A stretch of 64,000 nucleotides of DNA from Deinococcus aquiradiocola (GCF_014646915.1 NZ_BMOE01000003.1:62001-126000); one strand, 5' to 3'. Numbered from the stretch's first letter, positions 1 through 11,282 are shown. Numbers and translations are program-made. The notes: a model not told the origin generated them from the letters alone.

Positions 1-1
1 C

Positions 2-1120
2 TACCTCCTCGACCAGGGCGACACCCGGCTCAGCGAGGCGCAGCTCGGCGCGCTGCACCTCCCGCCGTACCGGGCGGCCGTCCGGGCCGGCGTGGGAAGC
101 GTCATGGCGTCCTTCTCCAGCTGGAACGGCACGCGCATGCACGCGCAGCGGCACCTGCTGACCGACGTGCTGAAGGGCCAGCTGGGCTTCCAGGGCTTCG
201 TGGTGAGCGACTGGGCGGGCATCGACCAGATCGCGCCCGACTACCCGCTCGCCGTGCGGACCGCCGTCAACGCCGGGATCGACATGGTGATGGTCCCCAA
301 CGACTACCGGCGCTTCATGACGACCCTCACCGCCGAGGTCGAGGCGGGCCGCGTCCCCACCTCCCGCATCGACGACGCCGTGACGCGCATCCTAGTGCAG
401 AAATTCCGTCTGGGGCTGTTCGAGCACCCGTTCACGGACCGTTCGCTCGCGGCGGGCGTGGGGTCCAGTGCGCACCGCGCCCTCGCGCGCCGCGCCGTGC
501 AGGAATCCCAGGTGCTCCTGAAGAACGACGGCGTGCTGCCCATCCGCGCGAACGTGAAGCGCCTCCTCGTGACCGGCAGTAGCGCCGACGATCTCGGGCG
601 GCAGATGGGCGGCTGGAGCGTCACGTGGCAGGGCGCGTCCGGCCCCACCCGCAGCGGCACCACCATCCTGGCAGGCCTGCGGGCCGGGGCGCCCGCCGGA
701 ACGAAGGTCGAGTACCGCGCGGCCGTGGACGCCGCCACCGCGCGCCGTTACGACCTCGCGGTGGTGGTGGTCGGCGAGGCGCCCTACGCCGAGGGCAAGG
801 GAGACACGGACGACCTGAGCCTGAACGCGGCGGACCACGACCTCGCCCGGACCGTGTGCGCCGCGACGCGCTGCGTGCTGGTCGTGGTGTCGGGCCGACC
901 GCTGCTCGTGACGGACCTGCTGCCGCGCGTGCACGCCCTGGTGGCCGCGTGGCTGCCCGGCACGGAAGGTGGAGGCGTCGCCGACACCCTCTACGGCCGT
1001 GCGGGGTTCACGGGCCGCCTGCCGGTGACGTGGCCGGACACCAACGCGCAGGTCCCGGTCGGACGCCCCAGGGACGCGGGCAGGACAATGTTTCCGTACG
1101 GAGCGGGCCCGACGCGCTGA
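2..1120 (+). CDS. Glycoside hydrolase family 3 beta-glucosidase-type enzyme, C-terminal part
   Basis: The reading frame is open from the left edge, so the start lies outside the window and the first internal ATG (92) is not the start. The visible ~372 residues contain the GH3 nucleophile motif (VVSDWAG, Asp), a long TIM-barrel end with MVPNDY, and the second alpha/beta sandwich domain (SQVLLKNDGVLPI, then LLVTGSSADD and AAWLPGTEGGGVADTLYG) that closes the active site in exo-acting beta-glucosidases and beta-N-acetylglucosaminidases. The end VTWP...FPYGAG is the normal GH3 terminus without a fibronectin-like extension. Substrate cannot be fixed from this part. It precedes an amylase, so polysaccharide or oligosaccharide use fits. 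The family call is strong. Confidence 0.9.
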   Translation, partial: YLLDQGDTRLSEAQLGALHLPPYRAAVRAGVGSVMASFSSWNGTRMHAQRHLLTDVLKGQLGFQGFVVSDWAGIDQIAPDYPLAVRTAVNAGIDMVMVPNDYRRFMTTLTAEVEAGRVPTSRIDDAVTRILVQKFRLGLFEHPFTDRSLAAGVGSSAHRALARRAVQESQVLLKNDGVLPIRANVKRLLVTGSSADDLGRQMGGWSVTWQGASGPTRSGTTILAGLRAGAPAGTKVEYRAAVDAATARRYDLAVVVVGEAPYAEGKGDTDDLSLNAADHDLARTVCAATRCVLVVVSGRPLLVTDLLPRVHALVAAWLPGTEGGGVADTLYGRAGFTGRLPVTWPDTNAQVPVGRPRDAGRTMFPYGAGPTR

Positions 1121-1189
1121 CGCACACCTGCACGTCAGGGGGGCGCGCCGCCGTGAGCGATCACATGAAGGGACGGCGAAGGCCCCTGA

Positions 1190-1218
1190 TTGACATGTTC
1201 ACGGCTTTCGATTGAAAT
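1190..1218 (+). promoter_or_regulatory. Candidate promoter of the amylase gene
   Basis: A perfect TTGACA (1190-1195) is followed after 17 bp by TGAAAT (1213-1218). The start codon at 1228 is only 9 bases past the -10, so the transcript would be leaderless or nearly so. No Shine-Dalgarno sequence precedes the ATG, which agrees with this. Confidence 0.55.
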
Positions 1219-1227
1219 GAACACGCA

Positions 1228-4200
1228 ATGCAAAACAAACCGTTTGCCGGGCGCTTCGGTGCCCTGGCCGCCCTGACACTCACCCTGTCGGCCTGCGGCC
1301 TCCAGCAGTCTGGCCCCACACCCACCGCCCGCGCCTGGCAGGACGAAGTCATCTACTTCGCCCTGACCGACCGGTTCAGCAACGGCGACCCCAGCAACGA
1401 CAACGGCAGCAACCGCGATGCGGGCGACCGCCTCGACCGCAGCAACCCGCTCGGCTGGCACGGCGGGGACTGGAAGGGCCTGAAAGCCAAGATCGACAGC
1501 GGGTACTTCCGCGACCTCGGCGCGACCGCCCTCTGGATCAGCCCGGTCGTGCTGCAGGTTCCCGCCATTCCCGTGGGCGACGGTCCCAACACCGGCAAAC
1601 TCTTCGCCGGATTCCACGGGTACTGGGCCGAGGACTTCTTCAGGACCGACCCGCACTTCGGAACGCAGGCAGACCTCAAGGCCCTGGTGGACAGCGCGCA
1701 CGCGCACGGGCTGAAAGTCATTCAGGACGTGGTCGTGAACCACGCCGGGTACGGGTCGGCCCTCACCACGCAGCACCCCGACTGGTTCCACACGCAGGCC
1801 GACTGCGACGCCAGCAGCAACAAGGACCAGGACTGCGCACTGGCGGGCCTGCCCGACTTCCGGCAGAACGTGCCCGCCGTGACCACGTACCTGAACGACT
1901 TCGTGACGTACTGGCAGAAGAACGTCGGCATCGATGGGCTGCGCATCGACACCATGAAGCACGTCACGGACGACTACTGGCGGCAGTTCTTCGCGGCGGG
2001 CGGCGCGGGCGACCCGGCGAAACTCTGGTCGGTCGGCGAGGTGTTCAACGGCGACCCGGCCGTGCTGGCCCGCTACATGGACGTGCTCGGCTCGCCCAGC
2101 GTCTTCGATTTCGCGCTGTATTTCGCCGTGAAGGACAACCTGAGCACCGGGTCCGGGAACCTTGACGCGCTCGCGGACGTGTTCGCGCGGGACAGCGCGT
2201 ACCGTGACCCGTCCCGGCTGACGACCTTCGTGGACAACCACGACGTGCCGCGCTTCGTGTCGGAAGTCCAGACCCGGGGTGGAAGCGGTTCCGAGGCGCG
2301 CGAGCGGCTCGACCTAGCCCTCAGCCTGATGTTCGCGTCACGCGGCACCCCCAGCCTGTACCAGGGCACCGAGATCGCCCAGCAGGGCAAGGGCGACCCG
2401 TACAACTACGCGCTCGGCGAAGGCAACCGCGAGGACATGGACTTCACGGCCGTCGCGGGCAGCAGCACCGCCGCCCGCATCCGCGCCCTCACCTCCGCGA
2501 GAGCGGCCAGCCCCGCGCTGCGGCACGGCGCGCAGCAGGAACTGTGGCGTCCGAACGGCGGCGCGCCCATCTACGCCTTCCGCCGCGTCCCGGCCGCCAC
2601 GGACTCCGGCAGCACGCCCGTCGTCGCGGTGCTCAACAACGGCAACACCGACCTGAACCTCGCCACCCTTCCCGGCGGCGGCATCCCGCTCCTCGGCACC
2701 TTCGCGCAGAGCACGCTCCGGGAACTCACGGGCCGCACCACCAACCTCAGCGTGCAGGACGGGAAACTCGTCGGCACCGTCCCTGCCCGCACGCTCCTCA
2801 TGGTGACCGGCACGGCCGGAACCGGCGCGGGCACCACCGTGAACGCCGCCCTGCCGGACGTGACTGCCCTCACCGCCACGCCCGGCGACGGCGCGGTGGG
2901 CCTCAGCTGGACGGCCGCCACCAGCGCCGACGTGACCGGCTACCGCGTGTACCAGCGCGCGAACGGCGGCGAGGAACGCCTCCTGAACTTCGCGCCGCTG
3001 CCCGCCACCACCCGCAGCTCCGTCGCCCGCAGCCTCACCAACGGCACTGCGTACACCTTCCGCGTGGTCGGCGTGGACGCCCAGGGCCGCGAGAGCAAGG
3101 GCACGACCGTCAGCAGCACCCCCAGCACCGCCAGCACCGTCAAGGTCACCTTCACGGTCGACGCCCGCACCCAGGGCAACAGCACCGTCGAACTGCGCCG
3201 CTTCGACACCGGCGGCCAGATCAGCTACCCCATGACACAGACCGCGCGCGGCATCTGGAAGACCGACATCGACCTGCCGCTCTACCGCGAAGTGAAGTTC
3301 AAGTTCGGGAACAGCTCCGGTGGCGTCAAGAACAGCGGCTACGAGGCCCCCGGCCAGTCTGACCGCAGCCTCACCGTCACGCCCGGCGCGACGTACACCG
3401 GCACGTACGACTACATCAGCCGCCCCGTCCCCACCACCACCGTCGAGGGCCGCGTCACGGGCGGCGGCACCCCCCTCGCGGGCGCCCTCGTGGAAGGCAA
3501 CGACCCCGCCTTCGACTACGCCTACACCTTCGCGGACGGAACGTACACCGCCCTCACGAGCGGCCAGCAGACCCTGAAGGCCAGCGCCGCCGCGTACACC
3601 ACCAGCGCCCCCCGCACCGCCACCGCGCCCGCCACCGGCATCGACTTCGACCTGAGCCGCGACCTGCGGACCCGCTACACCATCGACGGGAACCTCAGCG
3701 ACTGGACCAGCCCGAAACTCAAACTCAGCAGCCCGGACGCCGGCGTGTTCGGCGCGGACAACAACTGGCTCACCCTGCAGGCCGACAGTGACGACACGTA
3801 CCTGTACCTCGCCTACACGTACCGTGTCAGCGGCAACAGCGCCCTCCTGTACCTCGACACCAGGACCGGCGGCGCCATGAAGGCCGACACCTTCGACGCC
3901 TGGCCGCGCGCCGCGAACCTCGCGGGCGGCGCCGACTACTTTATCGCCCGCTACGAGAACCAGGCCGCGCAGCTGCGCCGCATCGACAGCGACACCGCCA
4001 CCACCGAACTGCCCGCCGCCGGGTACCTGCAGGCGAGCAGTGGCACCCTGCCGGAACAGAGCTTCGAGGTCGCCATCCCCTGGACGAGCCTCGGCTTCAG
4101 CGGCAGACCCACCACGCCCATCCGGCTGTACGGCGGCGTGTTCGGCGGCGACAACTACGGCGCGGGCGACATCATTCCCGACGCGGGCAGCACCCCGCCC

Positions 4201-4275
4201 GGCGCGAACACCATCGGCAGCGACGCCGACAAACGCCGCGCGAACTTCACCGAGGGCCTGACCTTCACCCCCTGA
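1228..4275 (+). CDS. Multidomain GH13 alpha-amylase lipoprotein
   Basis: A 1015-residue secreted alpha-amylase. Residues 1-23 are a lipoprotein signal with lipobox LSAC (Cys23), so it should be anchored outside the inner membrane. The GH13 barrel spans about 37-535, with nucleophile Asp241 (GLRIDTMKH), acid/base Glu271 (VGEVF) and transition-state stabiliser Asp339 (FVDNHD). It is followed by a fibronectin type III domain (about 543-635), a starch-binding-like beta domain (about 638-720), a carboxypeptidase-regulatory-like repeat (about 735-805) and a C-terminal DOMON/CBM9-like sugar-binding domain beginning with the IDGNLSDW motif (about 815-1015). Expected role: hydrolysis of external starch or glycogen while tethered to the cell. 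It is monocistronic between its own promoter and a strong hairpin. The catalytic call is secure; the exact binding-module families are inferred. Confidence 0.93.
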   Translation: MQNKPFAGRFGALAALTLTLSACGLQQSGPTPTARAWQDEVIYFALTDRFSNGDPSNDNGSNRDAGDRLDRSNPLGWHGGDWKGLKAKIDSGYFRDLGATALWISPVVLQVPAIPVGDGPNTGKLFAGFHGYWAEDFFRTDPHFGTQADLKALVDSAHAHGLKVIQDVVVNHAGYGSALTTQHPDWFHTQADCDASSNKDQDCALAGLPDFRQNVPAVTTYLNDFVTYWQKNVGIDGLRIDTMKHVTDDYWRQFFAAGGAGDPAKLWSVGEVFNGDPAVLARYMDVLGSPSVFDFALYFAVKDNLSTGSGNLDALADVFARDSAYRDPSRLTTFVDNHDVPRFVSEVQTRGGSGSEARERLDLALSLMFASRGTPSLYQGTEIAQQGKGDPYNYALGEGNREDMDFTAVAGSSTAARIRALTSARAASPALRHGAQQELWRPNGGAPIYAFRRVPAATDSGSTPVVAVLNNGNTDLNLATLPGGGIPLLGTFAQSTLRELTGRTTNLSVQDGKLVGTVPARTLLMVTGTAGTGAGTTVNAALPDVTALTATPGDGAVGLSWTAATSADVTGYRVYQRANGGEERLLNFAPLPATTRSSVARSLTNGTAYTFRVVGVDAQGRESKGTTVSSTPSTASTVKVTFTVDARTQGNSTVELRRFDTGGQISYPMTQTARGIWKTDIDLPLYREVKFKFGNSSGGVKNSGYEAPGQSDRSLTVTPGATYTGTYDYISRPVPTTTVEGRVTGGGTPLAGALVEGNDPAFDYAYTFADGTYTALTSGQQTLKASAAAYTTSAPRTATAPATGIDFDLSRDLRTRYTIDGNLSDWTSPKLKLSSPDAGVFGADNNWLTLQADSDDTYLYLAYTYRVSGNSALLYLDTRTGGAMKADTFDAWPRAANLAGGADYFIARYENQAAQLRRIDSDTATTELPAAGYLQASSGTLPEQSFEVAIPWTSLGFSGRPTTPIRLYGGVFGGDNYGAGDIIPDAGSTPPGANTIGSDADKRRANFTEGLTFTP

Positions 4276-4306
4276 ACCCCCTTCACCTCACCGGTCCTGC
4301 ACGGCA

Positions 4307-4335
4307 CGGCGCGCCCCTCAGATGGGGGCGCGCCG
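4307..4335. terminator. Bidirectional hairpin between amylase and iclR-type gene
   Basis: An 11-bp perfect stem CGGCGCGCCCC / GGGGCGCGCCG with a 7-base loop lies between two convergent genes. No long U tract follows, as is common in high-GC genomes. Confidence 0.75.
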
Positions 4336-4372
4336 GTTCCGTTTGCGCGAAGACGCCCCGCAGGCCCAGGGG

Positions 4373-5128
4373 TCAACCGTGCGTGGCGCGGGGGGGCCGC
4401 CACCCGAGCGTCCAGTTCAGGTCGTCCGCCGCGCCGTGCAGGGCCCGCAGCAGCGAGTGCCGCTCGCGCAGGCGCGGGGTCGGGACGCTGACGCCCAGCG
4501 CGGCCAGCACCCCGCCGTCCGCGCCGCGCAGCGGCACCGCGAGGCTTGCCGTGCCGGTCGCCCACTCGTCCGCCGTGACCGCGTACCCCTGCGCACGGAT
4601 CTCCCGCGCCTGTACGTCCCAGGTGCCCGCGTCCGTGACGGTACCGGGCGTGAACGTCACCGCCGGGCGCGGCAGGGGACGCCCGGCGTACGCGAGGAGC
4701 AGCTTCCCGCTCGCGGTCGCGTGCGCGGGCAACTGGTAATCCAGTTCGCCCGCCACCGGCGGACCGTCACGGCCCTGCACGCTCCGCGCGATGCACAGCA
4801 CCCGGTCCTCGCCGTCCAGCACGCACAGGAACGCCAGGCGGTGCGTGCCGCGCGCCACGCGTTCCATCGCCGCGTGCGCCGGGGCATACCACGGCAGGCT
4901 GCCGTACAGGGCGCTCGACAGTTTCAGGAGCCGCCAGCCCAGCCGGTAGCGGCCCCGCCCGACACGCAGCAGCAGGCCCGTCTCGCACAGTGCCAGCAAC
5001 TGCTCGTGCAGGGTGCTCGTCGGCACGTCCAGATGCCGCGACAGGTCCGACAGGCGCCACTCGGTGTGGTCCGCGTCGAAGGCCGTCAGGACGTCCACCG
5101 CGCCGGACAGCAGGGAAGGGGAAGGCAT
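4373..5128 (-). CDS. IclR-family transcriptional regulator, probable hut regulator
   Basis: A 251-residue protein beginning MPSPSLLSGAVDVL. The N-terminal winged helix-turn-helix (about residues 8-65, LSDLSRHLDVPTSTLHEQL) and the C-terminal IclR effector domain (ATASGKLLLAYA, then GYAVTADEWATGTASLAVPL) are both complete, and the length is normal for the family. The frame is open further upstream, but the IclR homology begins at 5128. It is divergent from hutU with 163 bp between the starts, and a palindrome in that gap overlaps where an operator would be expected. IclR proteins typically respond to a small aromatic or acid effector. I infer that it controls histidine degradation, possibly through urocanate, but this is context only. 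Confidence 0.85.
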   Translation of the reverse strand: MPSPSLLSGAVDVLTAFDADHTEWRLSDLSRHLDVPTSTLHEQLLALCETGLLLRVGRGRYRLGWRLLKLSSALYGSLPWYAPAHAAMERVARGTHRLAFLCVLDGEDRVLCIARSVQGRDGPPVAGELDYQLPAHATASGKLLLAYAGRPLPRPAVTFTPGTVTDAGTWDVQAREIRAQGYAVTADEWATGTASLAVPLRGADGGVLAALGVSVPTPRLRERHSLLRALHGAADDLNWTLGWRPPRATHG

Positions 5129-5145
5129 GCGGGCAGTCTGCCACG

Positions 5146-5164
5146 TTTCCGGCCACACCGGAAA
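5146..5164. promoter_or_regulatory. Inverted repeat, candidate IclR operator
   Basis: TTTCCGG-N5-CCGGAAA is a perfect 7-bp inverted repeat 17 bases upstream of the IclR start and just upstream of the -35 of the putative hutU promoter. Its position suits control of both divergent genes. Confidence 0.5.
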
Positions 5165-5170
5165 ACGGTC

Positions 5171-5199
5171 TTGCCGCGTCCCACCCACGGACGCAAGAT
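5171..5199 (+). promoter_or_regulatory. Candidate hutU promoter
   Basis: TTGCCG (5171-5176), a 17-bp spacer and CAAGAT (5194-5199). This gives a leader of roughly 85 nt before hutU, which has a good ribosome binding site (GGAGGA, 5279-5284). Confidence 0.4.
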
Positions 5200-5291
5200 G
5201 ACGGCAACGCCATACGCACGCCACCCCATGCGGGGAGGCCACACACACCCCAGCACCATCACGCTCCTGTACCGCCCCGGAGGAACCCCCC

Positions 5292-6986
<1,695 letters not shown>

Positions 6987-7002
6987 CGTGAACAATGGAC
7001 GC

Positions 7003-7593
7003 ATGAAAGTTGCTATCCTGATTGGTTTTTCCCTGTCATTTTCTGGTTGGGCTCTTGCAAACACGTACGGTTTGGATCCAAAGCTGGCTGTTACAATCAC
7101 CACGTCGACAGGGAAGACCGTCGTGGTGAAAGGGCCAAAGGTAGATTTGGACTTCGATACTTGGTGGAGGTGGAAGGTCTCGAATGTTCTGAAAAGTCCG
7201 AATGAAAAATTTACTGCTGTGCTGTATCACGGGCGTGCAATCAAATATTGGAGTGCTGCCGTCTTCCTTGTGCGTCCAGACGGCACTGTCGAGGAATTGA
7301 AGAATGGTGAGGTCCGTAAGATTCAGTGGACTGAAGATGGTCTCTATCTTGTTGGTACAGGAGATAACACCATTCGACTCTGGAACCTGAACGGTGGCGT
7401 CCGGCAGGTCACATTTCCTGATATCTGGGCCAGCCGCGTGATGGGGAAGACCCTGTGCCTGAACGTGGGCTGGTACAGCCCCACAACGGGTCGACTCAGC
7501 CGCACTTCTGAAATCCACCTTGCCGTTCCTTCGCTGACGCAGATCTCAGACAAAGACACCGACGGCAACGCGACCTGTGAGGCTCGACCATGA
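7003..7593 (+). CDS. Hypothetical secreted protein, AT-rich, inside the hut operon
   Basis: Not recognised. From ATG 7003 it encodes 196 residues with a classical signal peptide (MKVAILIGFSLSFSGWALA), so export is expected. A GTG at 6988 would add five residues ahead of the signal and seems less likely. One stretch (DGLYLVGTGDNTIRLWNLNGG) resembles a single WD40 or beta-propeller blade, but there are not enough repeats for a propeller. Two 60-base lines I counted (7021-7080, 7201-7260) are only 43-45% G+C, against about 70% in the neighbours, and codon use is relaxed. Its stop overlaps the start of hutG (ATGA), so it is translationally embedded in the operon. It looks like a transferred gene with no obvious role in histidine use. 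Confidence 0.75.
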   Translation: MKVAILIGFSLSFSGWALANTYGLDPKLAVTITTSTGKTVVVKGPKVDLDFDTWWRWKVSNVLKSPNEKFTAVLYHGRAIKYWSAAVFLVRPDGTVEELKNGEVRKIQWTEDGLYLVGTGDNTIRLWNLNGGVRQVTFPDIWASRVMGKTLCLNVGWYSPTTGRLSRTSEIHLAVPSLTQISDKDTDGNATCEARP

Positions 7594-8519
7594 CCCACCT
7601 TCCTTACGGCGGGATTCCGACCTTCGCCCGCGCACCCATCGTGCAGCCTGAGGGTGACTGGACGGCGGACGTTGCTGTGCTCGGCGTTCCCTTCGATATC
7701 GCGCTGGGCTTCCGCCCCGGCGCGCGCTTCGCGCCGCGTGCGTTGCGGGAGGCGAGCCTGCGGAGCGTGCCGCCCTTCACGGGGCTGGACGGCGTGACGC
7801 GTCTGGCGGGCGTGACCTTCGTGGACGCGGGGGACGTGGTGCTGCCCAGCCTGGAGCCGGAACTGGCGCGGCAGCGGATCACGGATGCGGCCGAGCTGGT
7901 GCGGGAGCGGTGCAGCCTGCCCGTGTTCCTGGGTGGTGACCACAGCGTCACGTACCCGATCCTGCGGGCGTTCGCGGGCGTGCCTGACCTGCACGTGGTG
8001 CAGCTGGACGCCCACCTGGACTTCACGGACACCCGCAACGACACCCGCTACAGCAACAGCAGCCCCTTTCGCCGCGCGTGCGAGGACCTGCCGAACCTCG
8101 TGCACATCACGACCATTGGTCTGCGGGGGCTGCGCTTCGACCCGGAAGCGGTCGCGGCAGCCCGCGCGCGGGGGCACGCCCTGATCCCCATGACGGACGT
8201 CGCGAGCGACCTGACGCGCGTGCTGGAGCAGTTGCCGCGCGGGAAGAACGTGTACCTCAGCGTGGACGTGGACGGCTTCGACCCCAGCGTCATCCCCGGC
8301 ACGAGCAGCCCCGAACCGGACGGCCTGACGTACGCGCAGGGCATGCGCATCCTGGCGGAAACCGCGCGGCACAACACCGTCGTCGGCCTGGACGTCGTGG
8401 AGCTCGCCCCGAACCTCGACCCGACCGGCCGCAGCGAACTCCTGATGGCGCGGCTGATCATGGAGACGCTGTGCGCCGTGGACGAGTTCGGTTCCGCGCA
8501 GCCGGGGTGGGCGCGATGA
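7590..8519 (+). CDS. hutG: Arginase/agmatinase-fold ureohydrolase, probable formimidoylglutamase
   Basis: A 309-residue binuclear manganese ureohydrolase. The metal-binding motifs are complete: GGDHS (His118), DAHLD (Asp140, His142, Asp144) and SVDVDGFDPS (Asp226, Asp228). By sequence alone it could be an agmatinase. Its place between hutU and hutI, overlapping hutI by ATGA, points to hydrolysis of N-formimino-L-glutamate to glutamate and formamide, the last step of the pathway. The formamide product is of interest because an acetamidase/formamidase-family gene lies 11 kb away. Function is inferred from context and should be treated as probable. Confidence 0.85.
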   Translation: MTHLPYGGIPTFARAPIVQPEGDWTADVAVLGVPFDIALGFRPGARFAPRALREASLRSVPPFTGLDGVTRLAGVTFVDAGDVVLPSLEPELARQRITDAAELVRERCSLPVFLGGDHSVTYPILRAFAGVPDLHVVQLDAHLDFTDTRNDTRYSNSSPFRRACEDLPNLVHITTIGLRGLRFDPEAVAAARARGHALIPMTDVASDLTRVLEQLPRGKNVYLSVDVDGFDPSVIPGTSSPEPDGLTYAQGMRILAETARHNTVVGLDVVELAPNLDPTGRSELLMARLIMETLCAVDEFGSAQPGWAR

Positions 8520-9721
8520 CGGGAGCGGAAACGCTGTTCACGAACATCAGCCAACTCGTCACGCCAGGGGTGGGCATGCAGCGCGGCGCGGCCATGCGCG
8601 ACCTGACCGTCATCCCTGACGCGGCGATCCTCGTGTCGGGCGGAGTGATCCGCTGGGTCGGCCCGCGCGCCCAGGCTCCCGGAATGGTGCAGGAGCATGA
8701 TCTGGGCGGCGTGGCGGTCGTCCCCGGGCTGATCGACCCGCACACGCACGCCGTGTGGGCCGGGGATCGCCTCGCGGACTTCGAGGCGCGCATTTCCGGC
8801 GTCCCGTACGAGGAGATCCTGGCGCGTGGCGGCGGCATCCGCAGCAGCATGCGGGCGACCGGGGCGGCGGGCGTGGAGGAACTCGTCGCGCTTGCCCGGC
8901 CCCGCCTGCGGGCGCTGCATGCCTCCGGCGCGACGACGACTGAGGTCAAGAGCGGGTACGGTCTGGACTTCGACGCCGAGCTGCGGATGCTCCGCGCCGT
9001 CCGTGTCCTTCAGGCGGAATTCCAGCTCGTGCCGACCCTGCTGATTCACGTGCCGCCCACCGGGGGCCGCGCGGAGTACGTGCAGGCGGTCTGCCACGAC
9101 CTCATTCCCGGCGTGGCGCGCGAGGGGCTGGCAACGGCGGTGGACGTGTTCACCGAGCGCGAGGCGTTCACGGTGGACGAGACCCGCGCCATCCTCCAGG
9201 CCGCGAAGGCACACGGGCTTCAGACGAAGCTGCACGCCGACCAGTTCCACGCCATCGGCGGCACGGAACTCGCGTGCGAGCTGGGTGCCCTGAGCGTGGA
9301 TCACCTGGAGGCGAGCGGCCCCGCGCAGATCGCCGCGCTGGCCGCGTCGAACACCGTGGCGACCATCCTGCCGGGCGTGACGCTGCACCTGGGCCTGCCT
9401 GCCGCGCCGGGCCGCGCCCTGATCGACGCGGGTGCGGCGGTCGCCGTGGGCACCGACCTGAATCCCGGTTCCTCGCCTGTGTTCAGCACGCAACTCGCGC
9501 TGGCCCTGGCCGTGCGCCTGTGTCGCCTGACGCTCGCCGAGGCGCTGACCGCCTGCACCGTGAATGCTGCCGCTGCCCTCGGCCTGAGTGACCGGGGCAC
9601 CCTCGCGCCCGGCCAGCGGGCGGATTTCCTCGCCCTGCACAGCCACGACTGGCGCGACCTGCCGTACACGCTCGGTGCGAGTCCGGTACGGAGCGTGGTT
9701 GTCAGCGGCACTGAACTCTGA
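8516..9721 (+). CDS. hutI: Imidazolonepropionase
   Basis: A 401-residue amidohydrolase that opens 4-imidazolone-5-propionate to N-formimino-L-glutamate. It shows the metal-binding HxH (DPHTHAVWAG, His76 and His78), the ARGGGIRSSM and EVKSGYGLDF substrate motifs, KLHADQF, and GTDLNPGSS carrying the distal aspartate. The start at 8516 is fixed by the ATGA overlap with hutG. The frame stays open upstream within hutG but that part is not homologous. Length matches the family. Confidence 0.96.
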   Translation: MTGAETLFTNISQLVTPGVGMQRGAAMRDLTVIPDAAILVSGGVIRWVGPRAQAPGMVQEHDLGGVAVVPGLIDPHTHAVWAGDRLADFEARISGVPYEEILARGGGIRSSMRATGAAGVEELVALARPRLRALHASGATTTEVKSGYGLDFDAELRMLRAVRVLQAEFQLVPTLLIHVPPTGGRAEYVQAVCHDLIPGVAREGLATAVDVFTEREAFTVDETRAILQAAKAHGLQTKLHADQFHAIGGTELACELGALSVDHLEASGPAQIAALAASNTVATILPGVTLHLGLPAAPGRALIDAGAAVAVGTDLNPGSSPVFSTQLALALAVRLCRLTLAEALTACTVNAAAALGLSDRGTLAPGQRADFLALHSHDWRDLPYTLGASPVRSVVVSGTEL

Positions 9722-9757
9722 TTCTCTCTTCCCTCTCTCCCCTCTGAAGGAGTACCC

Positions 9758-11260
9758 GTGATTCTCGATCAACACCTGTCCCTTGAAGCTTTCCTGTCCG
9801 TCGTGCGTGGCGGCGAGTCCGTCCAGCTGGCCGAGGCCGCGCGGGAGCGCATTCTTCGTGCGCGGGCGGTGATCGAGCGGATCGTGGACGGTCAGGCGGC
9901 GGTGTACGGCGTGAACACGGGGTTCGGGAAGTTCGCGTCGGTGCAGGTGCCGCGTGCTGGGCTGGAGGAGCTGCAGCTGAACCTGATCCTGTCGCACGCG
10001 ATCGGGGTGGGGGAGAACCTGCCGGGCGAGGTGGTGCGCGGCATGCTGCTGCTGCGCGCACAGTCGCTCGCGCTGGGGCACTCGGGCGTGCGGCCCGAGG
10101 TGGTGGAGCTGCTGCTCTCGCTGCTGAACGCAGGCGCGCACCCGGTCATTCCGGCGCAGGGGAGCGTGGGCGCGTCGGGGGACCTCGCGCCGCTGGCGCA
10201 CCTGGCACTGGGATTGATCGGGCTGGGCGAGATGGAGTATCGGGGGCAGGTGCGTCCCAGTGCGGATGTGCTGTCAGACCTTGGCCTGAGTCCGCTGACG
10301 TTACAGGCGAAGGAGGGGCTGGCCCTGATCAATGGCACGCAGCTCATGGGGAGCCTGCTGGCCCTGGCGGTCGCGGACGCGCGCACGCTGCTGGGCACGG
10401 CGAACCTCGCGGCGGCCATGACGGTCGAGGCGATGTACGGCTCGCACCGGCCGTTCCAGCCGGACGTGATCGGTCTGCGCCCCCACCCCGGCGCGGTCGC
10501 GGTGGCGGAGGAACTGCGGTTCTTCCTGCGGGACTCGCAGATCGCGCCGTCGCACGCAGTGGGGGACGGGAAGGTGCAGGACGCGTACTCGCTGCGGGCC
10601 GCGCCGCAGGTGCACGGCGCGAGCCTGGATACGCTCGCGCACGCCGAGCGGGTCCTGGCCGTGGAGTTCGCGTCCGTGACGGACAACCCGCTGATCTTCC
10701 CGGACACCGGGGACGTGGTGAGCGGCGGGAACTTCCACGGGCAGCCGCTGGCCGTCACCATCGACGCGCTCAAGGTCGCGGTGGCGGAACTCGGCAGCAT
10801 CAGCGAGCGCCGCTGCGAGCAGCTCCTGAATCCGGCCCTGTCGGGCCTGCCGGGCTTCCTCGCGCCGCAGGGCGGCCTGAACAGCGGCTTCATGATCGCG
10901 CAGTACACGGCCGCCGCGCTCGTCAGCGAGAACAAGGTCCTCGCGCACCCGGCGAGCGTGGACACCATCCCCACCAGCGCCAACCAGGAGGATCACGTCA
11001 GCATGGGCGCGCACGGCGCGCGGCAGCTGCGCGCCATCCTGGAGAACGTGCAGAACGTCGTCGGAATCGAGCTGCTGTGCGCCGCGCAGGCCCTCGACTT
11101 CCAGAAGCTGCAGGCCGGACGGGGCGCGCAGGCCGCGTGGGAGCACATCCGCGCGCACATCCCCAACATGACACAGGACCGCTACTACCGACCCGACCTC
11201 CTGAAGATCGTGCAGATGGTGCGGGGCGGCGAACTGCTCCGCGTGGCCCGGGACGCCTGA
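9758..11260 (+). CDS. hutH: Histidine ammonia-lyase
   Basis: A 500-residue enzyme that deaminates L-histidine to urocanate, the first step of the pathway. The MIO prosthetic group would form from Ala139-Ser140-Gly141 ([12 protein letters not shown]). The catalytic-loop motif YGVNTGFG (Tyr50) and the QEDHVSMG motif are intact. Translation starts at GTG 9758 behind a strong GAAGGAGT ribosome binding site, the only hut gene here with its own clear site rather than an overlap (36-bp gap after hutI). It is the last gene of the operon. Confidence 0.97.
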   Translation: MILDQHLSLEAFLSVVRGGESVQLAEAARERILRARAVIERIVDGQAAVYGVNTGFGKFASVQVPRAGLEELQLNLILSHAIGVGENLPGEVVRGMLLLRAQSLALGHSGVRPEVVELLLSLLNAGAHPVIPAQGSVGASGDLAPLAHLALGLIGLGEMEYRGQVRPSADVLSDLGLSPLTLQAKEGLALINGTQLMGSLLALAVADARTLLGTANLAAAMTVEAMYGSHRPFQPDVIGLRPHPGAVAVAEELRFFLRDSQIAPSHAVGDGKVQDAYSLRAAPQVHGASLDTLAHAERVLAVEFASVTDNPLIFPDTGDVVSGGNFHGQPLAVTIDALKVAVAELGSISERRCEQLLNPALSGLPGFLAPQGGLNSGFMIAQYTAAALVSENKVLAHPASVDTIPTSANQEDHVSMGAHGARQLRAILENVQNVVGIELLCAAQALDFQKLQAGRGAQAAWEHIRAHIPNMTQDRYYRPDLLKIVQMVRGGELLRVARDA

Positions 11261-11282
11261 ACGCCGGACCTGCGGGACCGGT

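Noticed and set aside
1153..1164. GTGAGCGATCAC upstream of the amylase as a CRP site
   Set aside because: The spacer is 4, not 6, and only the outer four bases pair. It is too weak to call.
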